Below, one piece after another: positions 7,837-17,884 of a stretch of DNA of 36,404 bases. Position 1 is the first letter of the stretch; every line of letters starts with the position of its first letter. Source of the DNA: Oscillospiraceae bacterium (GTDB lineage Bacteria > Bacillota > Clostridia > Oscillospirales > Oscillospiraceae); contig JAILRK010000246.1 in NCBI GenBank assembly GCA_024698225.1, positions 1-36,404 of the forward strand. Direction: 5' to 3'. Made by a program: the position numbers and the translations under genes. The notes under the pieces are model-generated. The model did not search any database. It was given only the letters and a program-made list of their open reading frames with translations, and was not told where the DNA came from.

Positions 7837-9701
7837 GTCTGCGCCTCCGTGGTCTCGCTCTCCTCTGTCGCCTCCGGCAGTTCCGTCACCTCCGCGTTGT
7901 CGGCGGGGGATTCTGTTGTGGGTTCCTCCGTCTCGTCTGTGGTCGGCTCGGCGAGCGGTTCCTCTATAACCTCAACAACCTCCGGACCGAGACTGACGAT
8001 GAGCTTGATGGAACTGCCCTGTTCCACCGTGGTGTCGGCAGGAATGCTCTGGCTGATGACGAAGTCCGTGGGAACCACATCGTCGTGGGCATATTCAATC
8101 AGGCAGACCAGACCGAGATTGCTGACAATCGTCTGCGCCTGCTCAAGCGGAATCTCCGTCAGCTTTGTGACCGTGGCGGTCAGGGTCTTGACGCCCTTGC
8201 TGAGCACCAGAATCACCGTGTCTCCGTCCTGTATGGTTTCACCGGCGGCGGGATTGCTGCGGATGACGTACCCGGCGGGGACGGTATCGCTGTATTCCTC
8301 GCTGGAGACGTTGACCTCCAGATTCAGACCCAGCTCGCGCAGGATGATTTTTGCGGCGCGGTGCTCCTGATTGATGACGTTCGGCATGGTGTCGGATTTG
8401 ATGCCGGTGCTGACAAAAACCGATATCTCGCGGTTCTCACGCACCGTTCTGCCGGCAGCCGGCGTCTGCTCAATGATTTGACCCGCCGCGTAATCTGCGC
8501 TCGCGCGCTGTCCGACGACGACGATGGTGAACACGCCGCCGATTTCCTCGTCCGCCTCTGCTTCTTCGACGCTCTTTCCGACGAGATACGGCACGACGAA
8601 CTCCGTCTGCACCGGCTCAACGTTGTGGAAGCTGCGCAGCACAAAGCGCCACAGCCCAATCAGCGCCACAGCGCAGACAAGCACGATGGCGGCGGCGATG
8701 AGTCCCTTCGTCAGCGTGGTTTTGCCGCTCTCCTGCTCGTGGTCCTCCTCGGCTTCGCGCTCACGCACGGGACGGGGCGGGACGTTCGATTTGATTCTGG
8801 AGACGGGCACATGCTGTGTCGGCTCATCGGTGTTATCATCGCGCAGGTCCTCGATGGTGAAGCCGAGCGTCGTGTCCGGGTTTTTGCGGAACTCCAGCAG
8901 GTCAGCGAGCATTTCGTCCGCCGAGGCATAGCGTCGGCCAAGCTCGCCCGCCATGGCCTTCATGCAGATTTTCTCGAGCGCCGACGGAACCGTCGGGTCA
9001 ATCTCGCAGGGCGAGAGCGGCACGGAGTTGAGGTGCTGTATGGCGACAGACACGGCGTTGTCGCCCTCGAAGGGCAGCCGGTTTGTCAGCATTTCGTAGA
9101 GCACGACGCCCGCGGAATAGATGTCGGAGCGCGCATCGGTACGCTCGCCCTTCGCCTGCTCCGGTGAGATATAGTGCACCGAGCCCAGCGCCTCCTGGGT
9201 CATGGTCGGCTGGGCTGCGCTTCCCAGCAGCGCAATGCCGAAGTCCGCTATCTTGACGCTGCCGTCGCGCAGGACCATGACGTTCTGGGGCTTGATGTCG
9301 CGGTGAATGATGCCGCGGGAATGCGCGTGCTGCAGCCCGCGCATAATCTCAATGATGAAGTGCAGCGCCTCTCGCCAGTTGAGCTTGCCGCGCCGCTGCA
9401 TATACTGCTTGAGCGTGATGCCGTCAATCAGCTCCATGACGATGTACTCGGTTTCGCCGCGGGACACGTCGTAAACCGAAACGATGTTCGGGTGGGCGAG
9501 CATGGCGACTGCCTGCGCCTCATCGCGGAAGCGGCGGCGGAACTCCTCGTCCCCGGCAAGGTCGCTGCGCAAAATCTTGACGGCGACGGCACGGTTGAGC
9601 CGACGGTCCGTTGCGCGATACACCATGGCCATGCCGCCCTGACCGATGATGTCAAGGATCTCATAGCGGTTGTCGAGCAGTTTTCCAATCATATTATCCA
9701 A
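7833..9701 (-). CDS. prkC: PASTA-domain Ser/Thr protein kinase (PrkC/StkP type)
   Basis: YEILDIIGQGGMAMVYRATD, HRDIKPQNVMV, DFGIA; single TM helix; three PASTA-like repeats (MPNVINQ..., SNPAAGETIQDGDTVILVLSKG etc.); overlaps prpC. Confidence 0.95.
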   Translation of the reverse strand: MDNMIGKLLDNRYEILDIIGQGGMAMVYRATDRRLNRAVAVKILRSDLAGDEEFRRRFRDEAQAVAMLAHPNIVSVYDVSRGETEYIVMELIDGITLKQYMQRRGKLNWREALHFIIEIMRGLQHAHSRGIIHRDIKPQNVMVLRDGSVKIADFGIALLGSAAQPTMTQEALGSVHYISPEQAKGERTDARSDIYSAGVVLYEMLTNRLPFEGDNAVSVAIQHLNSVPLSPCEIDPTVPSALEKICMKAMAGELGRRYASADEMLADLLEFRKNPDTTLGFTIEDLRDDNTDEPTQHVPVSRIKSNVPPRPVREREAEEDHEQESGKTTLTKGLIAAAIVLVCAVALIGLWRFVLRSFHNVEPVQTEFVVPYLVGKSVEEAEADEEIGGVFTIVVVGQRASADYAAGQIIEQTPAAGRTVRENREISVFVSTGIKSDTMPNVINQEHRAAKIILRELGLNLEVNVSSEEYSDTVPAGYVIRSNPAAGETIQDGDTVILVLSKGVKTLTATVTKLTEIPLEQAQTIVSNLGLVCLIEYAHDDVVPTDFVISQSIPADTTVEQGSSIKLIVSLGPEVVEVIEEPLAEPTTDETEEPTTESPADNAEVTELPEATEESETTEAQT

Positions 9702-10458
9702 TGGCGCTCACCCCCTCGCTGCCGTCGTTGCGGATGAGCACGGCGGTCACGTTGTCGGGCGCGCCGCGGCTTTTGACAAGCTCCAGCAGCAGCGCAAGCG
9801 CCGCCTCTCCGTCTGCCGCGTCGCGCACGGTGCGCAGAAGCTCCTCGTCCCGCGCCGTTCCGGTCACGCCGTCGGTGCACAGCAGCAGGCTGTCCCCCTG
9901 CGCGAACGGGACAACGTAGGTGTCGCAGAGAATCTCCGCGTCGGGTCCGAGCGCGCGCGTGATGAGGTTGCGGTTCGGATGGGTGCGCGCCTGCTCCGGC
10001 GTAATCTCACCGGAGGCAATCATCTCCGCCACGACGGAGTGGTCCTTCGACACGCGGCGGATGCCGTGCGCACCGATGTGATAGGCGCGGCTGTCGCCCA
10101 CGTTGGCGACCACCGCCACATCCCGTGACACGACGGCGGAGACCAGCGTTGTGCCCATGCCGCGATAGTCCTCGCGCTCCAGCGAGCGCTCAAACACGGC
10201 ACGGTTTGCCTGTGCAATGCAGAACCGCTGCATCTCGTCCACCTGCTCCACGGTCATCTCCGGTTTGGCGAGCAGGTGCAGCGTGTCCAGATAGGTCGAG
10301 ACCGCCAGCGTGCTGGCAAGCCGACCTCCGTTCACCCCGCCCATCCCGTCGCAGACCACGGCGACGATGGAATGCGGCGCGCCGAATGCCTCGTATGCAT
10401 AGGAGTCCTGGTTTTCGCGGCGTCTGAACCCAACGTCCGTGATGCCCCATGCCTTCAT
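9694..10458 (-). CDS. prpC: PP2C-type Ser/Thr phosphatase (Stp/PrpC)
   Basis: TDVGFRRRENQDSY, VVCDGMGGVNGGRLAS, VGDSRAYHI, LCTDGVTG, GAPDNVTAVLI. Confidence 0.95.
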   Translation of the reverse strand: MKAWGITDVGFRRRENQDSYAYEAFGAPHSIVAVVCDGMGGVNGGRLASTLAVSTYLDTLHLLAKPEMTVEQVDEMQRFCIAQANRAVFERSLEREDYRGMGTTLVSAVVSRDVAVVANVGDSRAYHIGAHGIRRVSKDHSVVAEMIASGEITPEQARTHPNRNLITRALGPDAEILCDTYVVPFAQGDSLLLCTDGVTGTARDEELLRTVRDAADGEAALALLLELVKSRGAPDNVTAVLIRNDGSEGVSAIG

Positions 10459-11513
10459 GCCTCCTCGCTCCCTTCCTTTTCGCTGCGCCCCGCGCGCTCC
10501 TGCATCGCTCTGCGGCGCAGTTGTCCGCAGGATGCGTCAATGTCTCCGCCGAGGCTGCGGCGTACCGTCGCCGTGACCCCGTGCGATTCCAGACGCTTTT
10601 GGAATGCAGCGACACGGCGGCTTGGCTTGAACGCGCTCTCAACCACGTCGTTGAGCGGAATCAGGTTGACGTGTGCGGGCATGCCGCGCAGCTTCCGCGC
10701 CAGCAGGTCCGCCTGCTCGTCGCTGTCGTTCACGCCGTCAATCATGGCATACTCAAAGGAGATGCGCCGCCCCGTTTTGCGGAAATAGCGGTGGCAGGCG
10801 TCAAACAGCTCCTCCACGTCATAGGCGTTGTTCACCGGCATGATGCGCGAGCGGGTCGGGGAATCGGGCGCATGCAGAGAGACGGAGAGCGTGAGCTGCA
10901 GACCAAGCTCGGCCAGACGCTCAATGCCCGGCACCACGCCGCAGGTGGACAGGGAGATGTGCCGCATGCCGATGTTCAGGCCCTCCGGACTGTTGACGAG
11001 GTCCAAAAACCGCAGCACGTTGTCCAGGTTGTCCGTCGGCTCGCCGATGCCCATGAGCACGATGTTGGAAATCGGCATGCCGGAGTCAAGCTGCGAAAAC
11101 AGCACCTGGTCCAGCATCTCCGAGGGCGTGAGGTCGCGCACCTTGCCGGCGACCGTGGACGCGCAGAAGCGGCAGCCCATGCGGCAACCGACCTGCGTGG
11201 AAATGCAGACCGTGTTGCCATGGTGATAGCGCATGAGCACGGTTTCGATGCAGTTGCCGTCCCGGAGCTCCCAGAGGTACTTGACCGTGCCGTCCAGTTG
11301 CGAGACCTGCTTGCGCGCGACCTTGGGCGCGGTGATGTCATAGCGCTGCGCCAGCTTTTGGCGCAGGGACTTGGAGAGATTGCTCATCTGCGCAAAGTCC
11401 GTTACGCCTCCGTGCAGCCAGGTGTAGACCTGCCGCGCGCGGAAGCCTGCCTCCCCCATGTCAACAAGCTCGTCCGTCAGCTCGCTGAGCGTCATGCTTT
11501 TGATGTCTTTCAT
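10455..11513 (-). CDS. rlmN: 23S rRNA (adenine2503-C2)-methyltransferase RlmN
   Basis: CISTQVGCRMGCRFCAS radical-SAM motif, NIVLMGIGEPTDN, SLHAPDSPTRSRIMPVN. Confidence 0.96.
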   Translation of the reverse strand: MKDIKSMTLSELTDELVDMGEAGFRARQVYTWLHGGVTDFAQMSNLSKSLRQKLAQRYDITAPKVARKQVSQLDGTVKYLWELRDGNCIETVLMRYHHGNTVCISTQVGCRMGCRFCASTVAGKVRDLTPSEMLDQVLFSQLDSGMPISNIVLMGIGEPTDNLDNVLRFLDLVNSPEGLNIGMRHISLSTCGVVPGIERLAELGLQLTLSVSLHAPDSPTRSRIMPVNNAYDVEELFDACHRYFRKTGRRISFEYAMIDGVNDSDEQADLLARKLRGMPAHVNLIPLNDVVESAFKPSRRVAAFQKRLESHGVTATVRRSLGGDIDASCGQLRRRAMQERAGRSEKEGSEEA

Positions 11514-12823
11514 AGTTGTTTTCTCATCTTTGCGATATAGAATCCATCGGTCTCGTGCCGATGCGGATACAGCGTGAGCTGTCCCTCCGTCCCGCCGACG
11601 GGCAAGGAGAAGGGTTCGAGGTGAAACGCGCCGTGCGCGGCGAGAAACGCCGCGCTCACGTCCTCGTTCTCCTCGGGCAGCACGGTGCAGGTCGAATAGA
11701 CCAGCACGCCGCCGGGCCTAACGTAGCGCGCGGCGTTGGAGAGAATCGCGCGCTGGACCTCCGGCAGTGCGGCAAGCGGCGCAGGGTCTTTATAGCGGAT
11801 GTCCGGCTTTTTGCGGATGATGCCGAGGCCCGAGCAGGGCACGTCGCAAAGCACCACGTCAAAGGCGGCGTCCCACGCCGGACGGAACACGCGCGCGTCT
11901 GCCGCCTGCGTTTCGATGATGTCCACGCCCAGCCGCACCGCGCCGTCGCGGATGCGGCGGAGCTTGTTCTCATGCAGGTCGCAGGACACGATTCTGCCGC
12001 GGTTGCGCATGGCAAAGGCGGCGGAAAAGGACTTTCCGCCCGGTGCCGCGCAGACGTCCAGCACCGTCATCTCCGGCTGTATCCCCGCCACGAGCGACAC
12101 AAGCCGTGCCGCCGCGTCCTGCACGAGGAATTCGCCGCGGTAAAACGCGGGCAGGGTCGTCAGGTCGCCCACGCCCCGCAGCTCCAGACAGTCCGGTGCC
12201 CAGGCGTGCGGCTTCGCGTCAATGCCCGCGCCGCACAGCTCGGAAAGCAGCGCTTCCTGCGTGCATTTGAGCGGGTTAACCTGTGCCGTCAGCGGTGCGA
12301 GGGCGTTGTCCGCGCGCAGAAACGCCTCAGCTTCACGCGCGCCGAGCAAGGCAAGCATGCGCTCCGTCAGCCAGCGCGGGTGACTGGTGCCGATGCTCAG
12401 GCGCTCCACGGTGTCCTGCGGCAGTGCGGGAAGGGCGGTCTTGCGCTGCGACAGTCTGCGCAGCACGGCGTTCACCAGTCCCGCGGCGGAAGCGCGCCTG
12501 TTTGCCTTGGCCAGTTCCACCGCCTCGCTGACGGCGGCGTGGTCCGGAACCTTGTCGAGAAACAGAATCTGATAGGCGCCGATGCGCAGAATGTCGGGCA
12601 GCGGCTGCTGCAGATGCTCCAGCCGCTGCGTGCAGAAGGCGGCAAGATACCAGTCCAGCAGCATGCGGGTTTGCAGCACGCCGTAGACAATGCGGCTGGC
12701 AAGCGCGGCGTCCGCCGCGCTCAGGCTCTCGCGCGAAAGCGCAGCGGCAAGGGCGGCGTCCGCCCATGCGTCGTTCCTCCGGCAGGCGGTCAGCACGCGC
12801 AGTGCAAGGGCCCTTGCGCTCAT
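11510..12823 (-). CDS. rsmB: 16S rRNA (cytosine967-C5)-methyltransferase RsmB
   Basis: NusB-like N-terminus, VLDVCAAPGGKSF, DVPCSGLGIIRKKPDIRY, VYSTCTVLPEENE. Longer ORF to 13219 overlaps fmt; start chosen at ATG 12823. Confidence 0.94.
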   Translation of the reverse strand: MSARALALRVLTACRRNDAWADAALAAALSRESLSAADAALASRIVYGVLQTRMLLDWYLAAFCTQRLEHLQQPLPDILRIGAYQILFLDKVPDHAAVSEAVELAKANRRASAAGLVNAVLRRLSQRKTALPALPQDTVERLSIGTSHPRWLTERMLALLGAREAEAFLRADNALAPLTAQVNPLKCTQEALLSELCGAGIDAKPHAWAPDCLELRGVGDLTTLPAFYRGEFLVQDAAARLVSLVAGIQPEMTVLDVCAAPGGKSFSAAFAMRNRGRIVSCDLHENKLRRIRDGAVRLGVDIIETQAADARVFRPAWDAAFDVVLCDVPCSGLGIIRKKPDIRYKDPAPLAALPEVQRAILSNAARYVRPGGVLVYSTCTVLPEENEDVSAAFLAAHGAFHLEPFSLPVGGTEGQLTLYPHRHETDGFYIAKMRKQL

Positions 12824-13743
12824 GTCAGCTCCGTTCCCGCCGCAATGCGCCTGCCGTTGAGCCAGGCCTGCGCCGTCATGCGCTTGCCGCCCTCGCTCTG
12901 CAGTTCGGTGACGATGACGGAGCGCCCGTCGCCGCAGGCACAGACGATGCCGTTTTTCGCGGCGCGGCGCGTTCCCGGCGCGTCGGCGGTCTCGCCGCCG
13001 CGCAGCGCGTGCCAGACCTTGGCGGTTTTGCCGTCCAGCGTCATGCTCGCACAGGGCCAGGGCACCAGCGCGCGCACCTGGTTGATGACCTCCTCTGCGC
13101 TTCGGCTGAAGTCGATGGGCGACATCTCCCGCGAGAGCATGGCGGCATAGGTGGCGTCCGCCTCGTTTTGCGGCGTCCGCGTCGCGGTGCCGTCCGCTAT
13201 GGCGGGGATGGTGTCGCACAGCAGCGACGCGCCCAGCGCGGCAAGGCGCGCGAACAGCTGCTCGGCGTCCTCGTCCGCGCCGATGGGCGTGGTGCGCACG
13301 GAGATGATATCCCCCGCGTCGAGCCGTCGCGCCATGTGCATGATGGTGATGCCGGTCTCATGCTCGCCGTTGAGGATGGCGCGGTTGATGGGCGCCGCCC
13401 CGCGATACCGCGGCAGCACGGAGCCGTGCACGTTGATGCTGCCGTGCGCGGGAATGCGCAGAATCTCCTCCGGCAGAATCTGCCCGTAGGCCGCCACGAC
13501 CGTCAGCTCCGGCGCAAGCGCGCGCAGCTGCTCCGCCGCCTCCGGCGCGCGCATGGAAAGGGGCTGATACACCGGCAGACCAACGGATAAGGCATATTCC
13601 TTTACAGGCGGTGCGGTCAGCTTCTTCCGGTTGCCGGGCTTGTCCGGCTGTGTGAACACGCCGACGATTTCGTGCCCATGCTCCACCAGCGCGCGCAGCG
13701 AGGCGACGGCAAACTCCGGCGTTCCCATAAAGGCGATTCTCAT
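12820..13743 (-). CDS. fmt: Methionyl-tRNA formyltransferase
   Basis: MRIAFMGTPEFAVASLRAL, FTQPDKPGNRKKL, AYGQILPEEIL, NVHGSVLPRYRGAAPINRAI. Confidence 0.97.
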   Translation of the reverse strand: MRIAFMGTPEFAVASLRALVEHGHEIVGVFTQPDKPGNRKKLTAPPVKEYALSVGLPVYQPLSMRAPEAAEQLRALAPELTVVAAYGQILPEEILRIPAHGSINVHGSVLPRYRGAAPINRAILNGEHETGITIMHMARRLDAGDIISVRTTPIGADEDAEQLFARLAALGASLLCDTIPAIADGTATRTPQNEADATYAAMLSREMSPIDFSRSAEEVINQVRALVPWPCASMTLDGKTAKVWHALRGGETADAPGTRRAAKNGIVCACGDGRSVIVTELQSEGGKRMTAQAWLNGRRIAAGTELT

Positions 13744-14252
13744 TCGTCCGCTTCCTCGTACTGCTCGGGATGGTCCTTGATGTACTGCTCCAGCTCCTCA
13801 TCGCTGAGCAGGTGGTCGCAGCGCTCCGTGTAGAGGTGACCGTCCAGGTGCTCAATCTCATGGCAGAAGCAGCGGGCGGTCAGGTCCTCGTCCTCAACCT
13901 CGAAGAACGCGCCGTCGCGGTCCTGCGCACGCACGCGCACGGTGTACGGACGGGTGACGATGCCGAAGCGCCCGGGAATGCTCAGGCAGCCCTCCAGCCC
14001 CGTCTGCTCGCCTTCACTTGCAATGATTTCGGGGTTGATGAGCTCGATAATTTCGCCCTCGCTGTCTTCGACGATGCAGACGCGGCGCAAAATGCCGACC
14101 TGGGGCGCGGCAAGTCCGACGCCGCCGGACTCCTCCAGTGTCTCCGCCATGTCGTCCAGCAGCGTGTGCAGCCGCGCGTTGAAGTCTGTCACAGGGCGGC
14201 AGACCTTTTCCAGAATCGGGTCTCCCCGCTCCACGATTTTGCGAATAGCCAT
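13740..14252 (-). CDS. def: Peptide deformylase
   Basis: GGVGLAAPQVGI, EGCLSIPG, CHEIEHLDGHLY metal-binding motifs. Confidence 0.96.
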   Translation of the reverse strand: MAIRKIVERGDPILEKVCRPVTDFNARLHTLLDDMAETLEESGGVGLAAPQVGILRRVCIVEDSEGEIIELINPEIIASEGEQTGLEGCLSIPGRFGIVTRPYTVRVRAQDRDGAFFEVEDEDLTARCFCHEIEHLDGHLYTERCDHLLSDEELEQYIKDHPEQYEEADE

Positions 14253-14271
14253 AATAGTCGTATCTCCCTTT

Positions 14272-16731
14272 TTAATCTGAAGCATTGCAGTCGGCAAAGA
14301 TGTCGAGACTGCGGTTCTCACTGTGTCGATGAAACGCGAGCAGAAACTCGCTGACCAGCCGCCGCAGCTCGCGCGTATTCCTTGCCACAAGAAACACGCG
14401 GTAGCGGTAGCGGTTGTTTACCTTGAGGACGGGCGCCCCGGCGGGACCGAGCACCTCAACGTTCAGCGCGCGCAGGTCCGCGCGTTGCGCCGTTTCGATG
14501 CGCAGCGCGTCCCGCAGCGCCGTTGCCGCGCGAAGCACCTGCGTCTCGTCCATGCCGCTCACCGTCATGGTGATGAGGTCGGCAAAGGGCGGATAGCGGC
14601 GCAGACTGCGCATTCGGAGTTCGCTTTCATAAAACGCCTCGTAATCCTGCGCCGCGGCGGCGCGAATCACGTCGTTGTCCGGGGTATAGGTCTGGATGAT
14701 TGCCCTGCCCTGCTTGCTGCCGCGGCCCGCGCGACCCACCACCTGCGAGAGCAGGCTGAACGTCCGCTCCGCGGCACGGTAGTTGTCCACATAGAGCGAG
14801 AGGTCCGCCGCCAGCACGCCGACGAGCGTGACGTTTTCAAAGTCCAGTCCCTTTGCGACCATCTGCGTGCCGAGCAGGATGGGCGTGCGCTCCGTCTCAA
14901 ACCGGCGCAGCAGCTTTTCATGCCCGTGACTTGCGCCGACGGTGTCGGCGTCCATGCGCAGCAGCGGCACGCCCGGAAATGCGGCAGCGAGCTCCTGCTC
15001 CACCTTCTGGGTTCCCGCGCCGACAGGGTGCATCGGACTGCCGCAGTCGGGACAACGCTCGTAGGCGGGGCGGGAAAACCCGCAGTAGTGGCACATGAGG
15101 CGGCGGTTCGCGGAATGATAGGTCAGCGGCACGCTGCAGCGCGGGCACTCCGGCGCCGACCCGCAGGCACCGCACAGCAGCATCCTTGCACTGCCGCGCC
15201 GGTTGAGAAACAGAATGCTCTGCTCCCCGCGCGCAAGGTTTTCCTCCAGCTCCGTCCGCAGCGGCGCGCTGAGAATGCCCTCGTTGCCGGCGCGCAGCTC
15301 CTGCCGCATGTCCGCGATGGTCACGGCGGGAAGGCTGTGCGCATTGTATCGCTTGTAAAGGTGAAACACTTGATAGCGCCCGTTGCGCGCGTAGTACGAG
15401 GTCTCGACCGTGGGCGTAGCGGAGCCGAGCAGCAGCAGCGCGCCATGGCTGGCACAGCGGAACTGCGCAACGTCGCGCGTGTGATAGCGCGGGGCGCTTT
15501 CCGAGCAATAGGTGCCCTCCTGCTCCTCGTCCATGATGATGACGCCGAGCTTGTCCAGCGGCGCGAACACCGCCGAGCGCGTGCCCAGCACGACGCGCAC
15601 CTCGCCGCGGCGGATGCGCTTCCACTGGTCATAGCGCTCCGTCAGGCGCAGAGCGCTGTGAAGCAGGGCGACCTCGTTGCCGAAAATTGCGGTGAACTTC
15701 GCCATCATCTGTGGCGTGAGCGCAATCTCGGGCACGAGCAGCAGCGCGGTCTTTCCGCGGGAGAGCACCGACTCAATCAGCCGGATATAGACCTGCGTCT
15801 TGCCGCTGGCGGTCACGCCGTGGAGCAGCGCGGCGCTTGCCTCGCCGCTGCGTGCCAGCGCATCCAGACCGTCGAAAACCGCCTGCTGCTCCGCGTTGAG
15901 GGCAAAGGACAGCTCCTCCGCCTCATAGTTGGGCACGCGGAAGACCTCCAGCTCAGAAAAGCAGAGAATCCCGTCTTTTTCCAGCTTGCGGAGCGTCTGC
16001 GCCGTTGCGCCGGTGTAGTAGTAGACGTCGGTGTTCGGCAGCGCGCCCTGTGTGCAGAGCAGTTCCACCACCGCGCGGCGCACGGTGGCGTTTTTCTGTT
16101 TCGCCACGGCTGCCCGGGCGCTTTCGCTGTCCACGGCAAGGGAGACCATGCGCACGCGCCTATCGCTGACGGAGCGGACGGCGGTACGCTCCACCGTGAC
16201 CAGCGAGCGCTCTCTGAGCGCCTGAAGCGCCGCGGCAGCGCCGGCACCGGCCATGTACACAAGCGTCTCCACATCCGCCTTCCCCTGCTCGGAAAGCGCG
16301 CGCAACACAGCCGCCTCCGTGCCGTCGGGCAGAACGGAGGCAAGCGCAACCTGTGGGTCCAGCCCCTCCGCGATGCGCCACAGCTCCGTATAGCGGAACC
16401 AGACGCCGGAGGGCAGGATGGTGCGGATTGCATCATAATAGGTGCAAAAATAGCGCGCCTTCATCCAGCGCACAAGGCGCAGCAGCTCCGGACCCATCAG
16501 CGGCGCATTGTCCAGCACCGCGTCGATGGGTTTGTAGTGTGCGTCCGGCGCACCGTGCGAAAGCTCCAGCACGAAGCCTTCGCTGCGCCGGTTGCCGCGT
16601 CCGAAGGGAATGGTGACGCGCATCCCGGCGCGGAGCACAGAATGCATCGCCGCCGGGACCAGATAGGTATAGGCGCGGTCGGCGGCGTAGGGCACACCGG
16701 CGACCGCGACCTGTGCAAGTATCTCGCTCAA
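14272..16731 (-). CDS. priA: Primosomal protein N' (replication restart helicase PriA)
   Basis: LLHGVTASGKTQVYIRLI, MDEEQEGTYCSESAPRYHTRDVA, CGACGSAPECPRCSVPLTYH zinc motifs, GTQMVAKGLDF, QVVGRAGRG. Confidence 0.96.
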   Translation of the reverse strand: MSEILAQVAVAGVPYAADRAYTYLVPAAMHSVLRAGMRVTIPFGRGNRRSEGFVLELSHGAPDAHYKPIDAVLDNAPLMGPELLRLVRWMKARYFCTYYDAIRTILPSGVWFRYTELWRIAEGLDPQVALASVLPDGTEAAVLRALSEQGKADVETLVYMAGAGAAAALQALRERSLVTVERTAVRSVSDRRVRMVSLAVDSESARAAVAKQKNATVRRAVVELLCTQGALPNTDVYYYTGATAQTLRKLEKDGILCFSELEVFRVPNYEAEELSFALNAEQQAVFDGLDALARSGEASAALLHGVTASGKTQVYIRLIESVLSRGKTALLLVPEIALTPQMMAKFTAIFGNEVALLHSALRLTERYDQWKRIRRGEVRVVLGTRSAVFAPLDKLGVIIMDEEQEGTYCSESAPRYHTRDVAQFRCASHGALLLLGSATPTVETSYYARNGRYQVFHLYKRYNAHSLPAVTIADMRQELRAGNEGILSAPLRTELEENLARGEQSILFLNRRGSARMLLCGACGSAPECPRCSVPLTYHSANRRLMCHYCGFSRPAYERCPDCGSPMHPVGAGTQKVEQELAAAFPGVPLLRMDADTVGASHGHEKLLRRFETERTPILLGTQMVAKGLDFENVTLVGVLAADLSLYVDNYRAAERTFSLLSQVVGRAGRGSKQGRAIIQTYTPDNDVIRAAAAQDYEAFYESELRMRSLRRYPPFADLITMTVSGMDETQVLRAATALRDALRIETAQRADLRALNVEVLGPAGAPVLKVNNRYRYRVFLVARNTRELRRLVSEFLLAFHRHSENRSLDIFADCNASD

Positions 16732-16940
16732 CGGCGGATGGAGATATCCACGTCGGCAGCGCTGAGCTTGCCCTCCTCAACCTCCTTAAGCGCGGTTGTG
16801 ACGGGCTTTTCGTCCAGCGGTTCGCCGCTTTCGTCGGCAGCCTCGGCAATCTGGCGCGCGCGGCGCGAGACGACGTTGACGAGCAGGTAGCGGTTGGGCA
16901 CGCGCTCATTGAGCTTGGACATGGCAGGATAGAGCATCAT
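16728..16940 (-). CDS. rpoZ: DNA-directed RNA polymerase subunit omega
   Basis: RYLLVNVVSRRARQIAE ... KPVTTALKEVEEGKL; position between gmk and priA. Confidence 0.88.
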   Translation of the reverse strand: MMLYPAMSKLNERVPNRYLLVNVVSRRARQIAEAADESGEPLDEKPVTTALKEVEEGKLSAADVDISIRR

Positions 16941-17015
16941 AAGAGTTCCTTCTTTCTTTTGTTCGTGACGGAAGCAATTTCTCTCTGTGCGTATACCAAC
17001 GCGGCAGAGGCTCGT

Positions 17016-17609
17016 TCATTCGCTGAGTATCTTCATGCGGTCGGCGGGCTTGCAGTGCTCTGCCAGCATGATGGCACTCAGCTCGCGCACCGCGTTTTCC
17101 ACGGAGTCGTTGATGACAAAGTAATCGTATACGTCGGCGGTCTGCAGCTCGGACTTTGCGCGCAACAGGCGCTTTTGCACCTTTTCGGGGCTGTCCGTGC
17201 CGCGGCTGGTAAGGCGGCGCTCCAGTTCCTCCCACGAGGGCGGCGCAATGAAAATGCGCACGGTGTCCGGCCGCTTGGTCTTGACCTGCAGCGCGCCCTG
17301 CACCTCGATGTCGAGGATGACGTCCTTTCCGTCGTTCATCGCGCGGTCGACGTATTTCTTCGGCGTGCCGTAGAAATTGCCGACATATTCGGCGTACTCC
17401 AGCAGCGCCTCCGCGTCAATCAGCTCCTGAAAGCGCTGTACGCTGATGAAGTGATAGTGAACGCCGTCCTCCTCTCCCTCACGCGGCTCGCGCGTGGTGG
17501 CGGAAATGGAGAAGTACAGGTCCTCACGGTTTTTGAACAGCTCGTGGAGTACGGTGCTCTTGCCGACGCCGGAGGGACCGGAGATGATGAACATCTTACC
17601 TTTCTGCAT
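17016..17609 (-). CDS. gmk: Guanylate kinase
   Basis: [58 protein letters not shown]. Confidence 0.97.
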   Translation of the reverse strand: MQKGKMFIISGPSGVGKSTVLHELFKNREDLYFSISATTREPREGEEDGVHYHFISVQRFQELIDAEALLEYAEYVGNFYGTPKKYVDRAMNDGKDVILDIEVQGALQVKTKRPDTVRIFIAPPSWEELERRLTSRGTDSPEKVQKRLLRAKSELQTADVYDYFVINDSVENAVRELSAIMLAEHCKPADRMKILSE

Positions 17610-17874
17610 AGGAAACCTCCTCTTCCAGTCCGCCGAGCACCTCAATGCCCGTGCGGGATACGATTTTGTCCGCCGGAATGGCGGAGAGCACGACGTGGTC
17701 GCTGTCCATGATGAACACCGCCGCCGTTTTGCGCCCGTAGGTCGCGTCGATGAGCATGCCGCGCTCGCGGGACTCCTGAATCAGGCGCTTGATGGGCGCG
17801 GAGTCCGGCGACACCACGGCGAGCATGCGCTCGGCGGAGACCATGTTGCCGAAGCCTATGTTGATGAATTGCAT
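17596..17874 (-). CDS. remA: RemA/DUF370 family regulatory protein
   Basis: [66 protein letters not shown]. Confidence 0.93.
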   Translation of the reverse strand: MQFINIGFGNMVSAERMLAVVSPDSAPIKRLIQESRERGMLIDATYGRKTAAVFIMDSDHVVLSAIPADKIVSRTGIEVLGGLEEEVSYAER

Positions 17875-17884
17875 GGCTTCCCTC

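Noticed and set aside
11516-13150. 544-aa plus-strand ORF antisense to rsmB/fmt
   Set aside because: Shadow frame; no conserved motif.
12824-13219. N-terminal extension of the rsmB ORF to 13219
   Set aside because: Extension overlaps fmt coding sequence out of frame; RsmB homology begins at ATG 12823.
14323-16890. 855-aa plus-strand ORF antisense to priA
   Set aside because: Shadow frame produced by GC-rich codon bias; low-complexity Arg/Ala/His-rich translation, no recognisable domain, fully overlapped by an unmistakable PriA.
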